Shown here one piece after another: positions 58,708 through 64,000 of a DNA stretch of 64,000 nt. The stretch covers positions 16,825 through 80,824 of the forward strand of contig JBPOIU010000045.1 of assembly GCA_052034255.1 (NCBI GenBank), in the 5' to 3' direction. Position 1 is the first letter of the stretch, and the number at the start of each line of letters is the position of its first letter. Below the pieces are notes generated by a model, which was given only the letters and a program-made list of their open reading frames with translations, was not told where the DNA came from and did not search any database. The translations under genes were made by a program, and so were the position numbers. The DNA is from JADJEK01 sp052034255. Its GTDB lineage: Bacteria; Planctomycetota; B15-G4; JADJEK01.

Positions 58708-59610
58708 TCAGGCCTTGGTCTCGCCCGCATCGGCGGCCGGAGCGGCGTCGCTCGCGGCTTCCGGAGCCTCTTCGCTGGCCGGTGCCGGCGCGCCTCGACC
58801 CTCGCCGCGACCTTCGCCACGACCACCCTTCTTCGGCCCACCCTGGCGGCGCTGCGGACCACGATTCTCGCGGCGCTTCATCTCGATCTGAGGTTCTTCG
58901 TCCTGGACGGCGGAAACGCCTTCGCGATAGTTCGCACGCCCTTCGACGATCGCGTCGACCAGCTTCGCGAGGATCAACGACACCGAGCGCATCGCGTCGT
59001 CGTTCGCCGGGATCGGGATGTCGACGAGGTCCGGATCGCAGTCGGTGTCGAGCACGGCGACGATCGGCACGCGCAGGCGGTTCGCCTCACGCACCGCGAT
59101 GTACTCCTTGGCCGGATCGATGACGACCAGCGCGCCGGGGAGTTTGTTCAGCACGCGCACGCCGTCGAGGTTCTTCTTGATGCGCTTCAGCTCGCGCAAC
59201 ACCATCGCCTGCTCTTTCTTCGTGTAGAGCAGGAGTTCGCCGGACTGCTCGAGTTGCTCGAGCTCTTCCAGGCGCTTCAGACGCGAACGGATGGTCGTGA
59301 AGTTGGTCAGCGTGCCGCCGAGCCAACGCTCGTTGACGTACGGCATGCCCGCGCGCTGCGCCTCGGTCGCGATCGTGCTCTTGATCTGACGCTTCGTGCC
59401 AACGACCACGATCTGACGGCCGGTCGACGCCAGCTCCTTCAAGAAGTGGCGGGCGCGCGTCAGACCCTTCACGGTCTCGACGAGGTTGATGATGTGGATG
59501 AGGTTGCGCTTGCCGTGGATGAACTGCGACATCTTCGGGTTCCACCGGCTTGCGTGGTGACCGAAGTGAACGCCTGCATCGACGAGTTCGCGGACCGAGA
59601 TGGCGGCCAT
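58708..59610 (-). CDS. rpsB: 30S ribosomal protein S2 with charged C-terminal extension
   Basis: 300 residues. The S2 fold covers about 1-235: ELVDAGVHFGHHASRWNPKM, GKRNLIHIINLVETV, FVNERW-type motif as VNERWLGGTLTNF, and PGALVVIDPAKEYIAVREAN. After about 245 the protein continues with Arg/Gly-rich (KKGGRGEGRGEGRGAP) and then Ala/Glu/Pro-rich residues, an extension beyond the typical 230-260 residues. First gene of rpsB-tsf-pyrH-frr, with a strong candidate promoter about 170 bases upstream. Confidence 0.97.
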   Translation of the reverse strand: MAAISVRELVDAGVHFGHHASRWNPKMSQFIHGKRNLIHIINLVETVKGLTRARHFLKELASTGRQIVVVGTKRQIKSTIATEAQRAGMPYVNERWLGGTLTNFTTIRSRLKRLEELEQLEQSGELLLYTKKEQAMVLRELKRIKKNLDGVRVLNKLPGALVVIDPAKEYIAVREANRLRVPIVAVLDTDCDPDLVDIPIPANDDAMRSVSLILAKLVDAIVEGRANYREGVSAVQDEEPQIEMKRRENRGPQRRQGGPKKGGRGEGRGEGRGAPAPASEEAPEAASDAAPAADAGETKA

Positions 59611-60165
59611 GAGAGGGGGATCCTGTCACCTTCCTGGGATGCACATGAAAGGGTCGGGTCCTCGAGGAGCGCGCGGCGAGCGCAGGAAGGTTGGGTTCGT
59701 CTCGCCGCCGCGAAAGGCCTCGGCCCGTCGGGTCGTTCCGTCCGCTCCGCACATCGCGGGGCGAAAGAAAGTCGGGACAGACTACGGGGATAGGTTGGCG
59801 TGTCAAGCCATGACGCCGAGCCGAGCGGCGAAGCAGGATCGCCGCGGCGCCGGCGCCCGAGTCCCCGTCCGCGGACGACGCGAAAGCGAAAAAACTGAAG
59901 TGAAAGCGCTCCGTTTTCTCGATTTTTCGCCGCTGAGACGGGACGCGGGGGCCGATATCCGGCTTTGTCACGGGGTCGAGTTGCGAAGTAGGGCCCGAGT
60001 TCCCTCGTTCACCGACAGCGGGGAGACATCGGAAGTTTGGACGCGGGTCCGAGCCCGCGCCGCATTTGCCGGTTATCCTCCGACTGGTTCAGGATCGCCC
60101 CGTTGCTGCTTCCTGCTTTCCACACCCGGGTGAATGTTTCGAGTCCATTGGCTTTGAACGGCTCC
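59611..60165. other. 555-base divergent region between rpsB and the diguanylate cyclase
   Basis: Holds the rpsB promoter and a leader of about 160 bases on the minus strand. The part at 59880-59960 is unusually A/T-rich for this DNA (runs of a and t around 59888-59930), a possible second promoter region. Frames through it are short or arginine-rich without start signals; no gene is supported. Confidence 0.5.
59779..59806 (-). promoter_or_regulatory. Candidate sigma-70 promoter for rpsB-tsf-pyrH-frr
   Basis: On the minus strand a perfect TTGACA (59801-59806) is followed after 16 bases by TAGTCT (59779-59784). The -10 matches the consensus at its first two and last bases. It would give a leader of about 160 bases before the rpsB start, long enough for the autoregulatory leader known upstream of rpsB in many bacteria, though no specific fold was established. 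Confidence 0.55.
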
Positions 60166-61128
60166 ATGGTGCCGCGCCGCATCCTCTTGGCGGACCACCA
60201 CACCGAGCGCCTCCCGGACGTGAAGTCTCGGCTGGAGGCCCTCGGGCATAGCGTCTTTTCTTCGGACGACGCGCTGTCGTCCCTCGAGACGATGCGGGAG
60301 AAGCGGCCGGATCTCGTCATCCTCGCGCCCCTGTCGCGTCACGCGGACGGGCCCGAGGTCGGCAGTCTGTTGTCCGCGAAGGACCGCATCCAATTCACGG
60401 CGCTGATCCTGGTGCTCGAAGACGCGCCGAAGGCGGACGCGCTGCTCGCGCTCAGCGGACGCGTCGACGACATCATCCTGCGCGACGACGTCAGCGCGGA
60501 CCGGCTGTTCGACCGCGCGGTCGTGGCACTCGGCCGCCTCGAACGCGTGCGGCGCCTGGAGGACGAGAAAGCCGCGCTGGAACGCCAGAGCGTCACGGAC
60601 TTCAAGACCGGCACGTTCAACGACCGCTACTTCCACCGCAGATTGCGCGAGGAGTTCGCGCGCGCCCGACGTCATCGCCAAGCGATCTCGTGCGTGATGC
60701 TCGACTTCGACAACTTCAAAGAGATCAACGACAACTTCGACCACGCCTTCGGCGACTTCGTGCTGCTGGCGTTCGCGAAGAAGTTGCGCGCGGTGATCCG
60801 CGACATCGACATCCCGGCTCGCCTCGGCGGCGACGAGTTCGCGCTGCTGTTGCCGAGCACTGGGCTCGATCAGGCCGTCCGCATCGCCGAGCGCATCCGT
60901 CGGATCGTCGGCGAATACCTGTTCGAGCACGACGGCAGTTCGACCACCGTGTCGCTGTCCATCGGCATCAGCACCTTCGACGGCATCGAGGAGTCCTCGC
61001 CCGAGGAGTTCTTGCGCCGCTCCGACGCCGCGCTGCTCGAAGCCAAGCGCCGCGGCCGCAATCGCGTCGTGCTGTACCCGCAGATCGCCGGGAACTCCGA
61101 CGAGTCGAGCCGCTCGGCCGAGGATTGA
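60166..61128 (+). CDS. Diguanylate cyclase with degenerate receiver domain
   Basis: 320 residues. Residues 1-125 have a response-regulator-like fold (RRILLADHHTERLPDVKSRL), but the phosphoacceptor position after DLVIL is Ala (A54), so normal phosphorylation is unlikely. A helix at about 126-142 links to the GGDEF domain with the intact active site GGDEF at 221-225 and the product-inhibition I-site RDID at 212-215, five residues upstream. It should make cyclic di-GMP and be feedback-inhibited. The ATG at 60166 gives the start of the receiver; upstream frame is not domain-like. The next gene, ileS, is co-directional, 105 bases away. Confidence 0.88.
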   Translation: MVPRRILLADHHTERLPDVKSRLEALGHSVFSSDDALSSLETMREKRPDLVILAPLSRHADGPEVGSLLSAKDRIQFTALILVLEDAPKADALLALSGRVDDIILRDDVSADRLFDRAVVALGRLERVRRLEDEKAALERQSVTDFKTGTFNDRYFHRRLREEFARARRHRQAISCVMLDFDNFKEINDNFDHAFGDFVLLAFAKKLRAVIRDIDIPARLGGDEFALLLPSTGLDQAVRIAERIRRIVGEYLFEHDGSSTTVSLSIGISTFDGIEESSPEEFLRRSDAALLEAKRRGRNRVVLYPQIAGNSDESSRSAED

Positions 61129-61233
61129 ACCGTTCGGCGCCCGCCTGCGCGCCGGGTGTTGTGACGCCGCGGTAGCCCGCACCACGTTCCGTGCCTATCC
61201 TGCGCGGTTTCGCACCGTCGCAGGAACGAGCCG

Positions 61234-64000
<2,767 letters not shown>

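Overview
The window is about 64 kb of uniformly GC-rich DNA, packed with genes on both strands. I infer a member of the Planctomycetota (PVC superphylum). The evidence is: a secreted DUF1080 protein ending in the 'Pirellula/Verrucomicrobium-type' haem-binding domain (52451-55987); five ECF-type sigma factors in about 29 kb, three of them fused to membrane-anchored carboxypeptidase-regulatory-like domains; an ECF sigma/Ser-Thr kinase pair with overlapping reading frames; several secreted FG-GAP or beta-helix proteins; and a Gram-negative lipid A gene (lpxK). No transposase, integrase, phage gene or CRISPR array was seen, so this reads as chromosome rather than an obvious island.

Layout. 1-2536: the 3' part of a radical SAM/SPASM gene, then a divergent pair made of a PRC-barrel protein and a Gly/Asn/Gln-rich disordered protein. 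2761-11966: three tandem paralogues on the minus strand, each with ECF sigma regions 2 and 4, one membrane span and about 800 residues of predicted extracytoplasmic beta-sandwich repeats. 12165-15077: a membrane SGNH hydrolase and a seven-repeat FG-GAP protein. 15105-19730: a minus-strand operon gdhA-typA-FAD oxidoreductase; the last gene appears to start at a non-ATG codon. 19900-23114: an ECF sigma factor overlapping a membrane Ser/Thr kinase with a helical-repeat tail. 23316-24599: a secreted beta-helix-like protein ending in an 18-bp tandem repeat. 24675-30784: an operon of OPT transporter, cyclic-nucleotide-binding MscS channel and GT39-like transferase, divergent from a class II-like cyclic-nucleotide phosphodiesterase. 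31129-35032: ECF sigma, anti-sigma-like membrane protein and a CHAT (caspase-like) protein, tightly linked. 35057-43495: a secreted protein, two long hairpins, lpxK, a lipoprotein, a ParA ATPase, and two unrecognised proteins. 43560-49751: an operon of a radical SAM/B12 protein, a heterodimeric ABC exporter and a small lipoprotein. 49778-55987: an rRNA methyltransferase, a secreted protein and the large DUF1080/haem protein. 56086-59610: tRNA-Glu, a MIP18-family Fe-S assembly gene, tRNA-Lys and the translation cluster rpsB-tsf-pyrH-frr. 60166-64000: a pseudo-receiver diguanylate cyclase and ileS, which runs off the window.

The most interesting content is regulatory. Sigma factors appear here in three control arrangements: fused to their own membrane sensor, coupled to a kinase, and paired with an anti-sigma protein plus a CHAT protease. 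A possible cyclic-nucleotide module and a product-inhibited diguanylate cyclase add second-messenger signalling. All functional statements rest on motifs read by eye; no database search was run.
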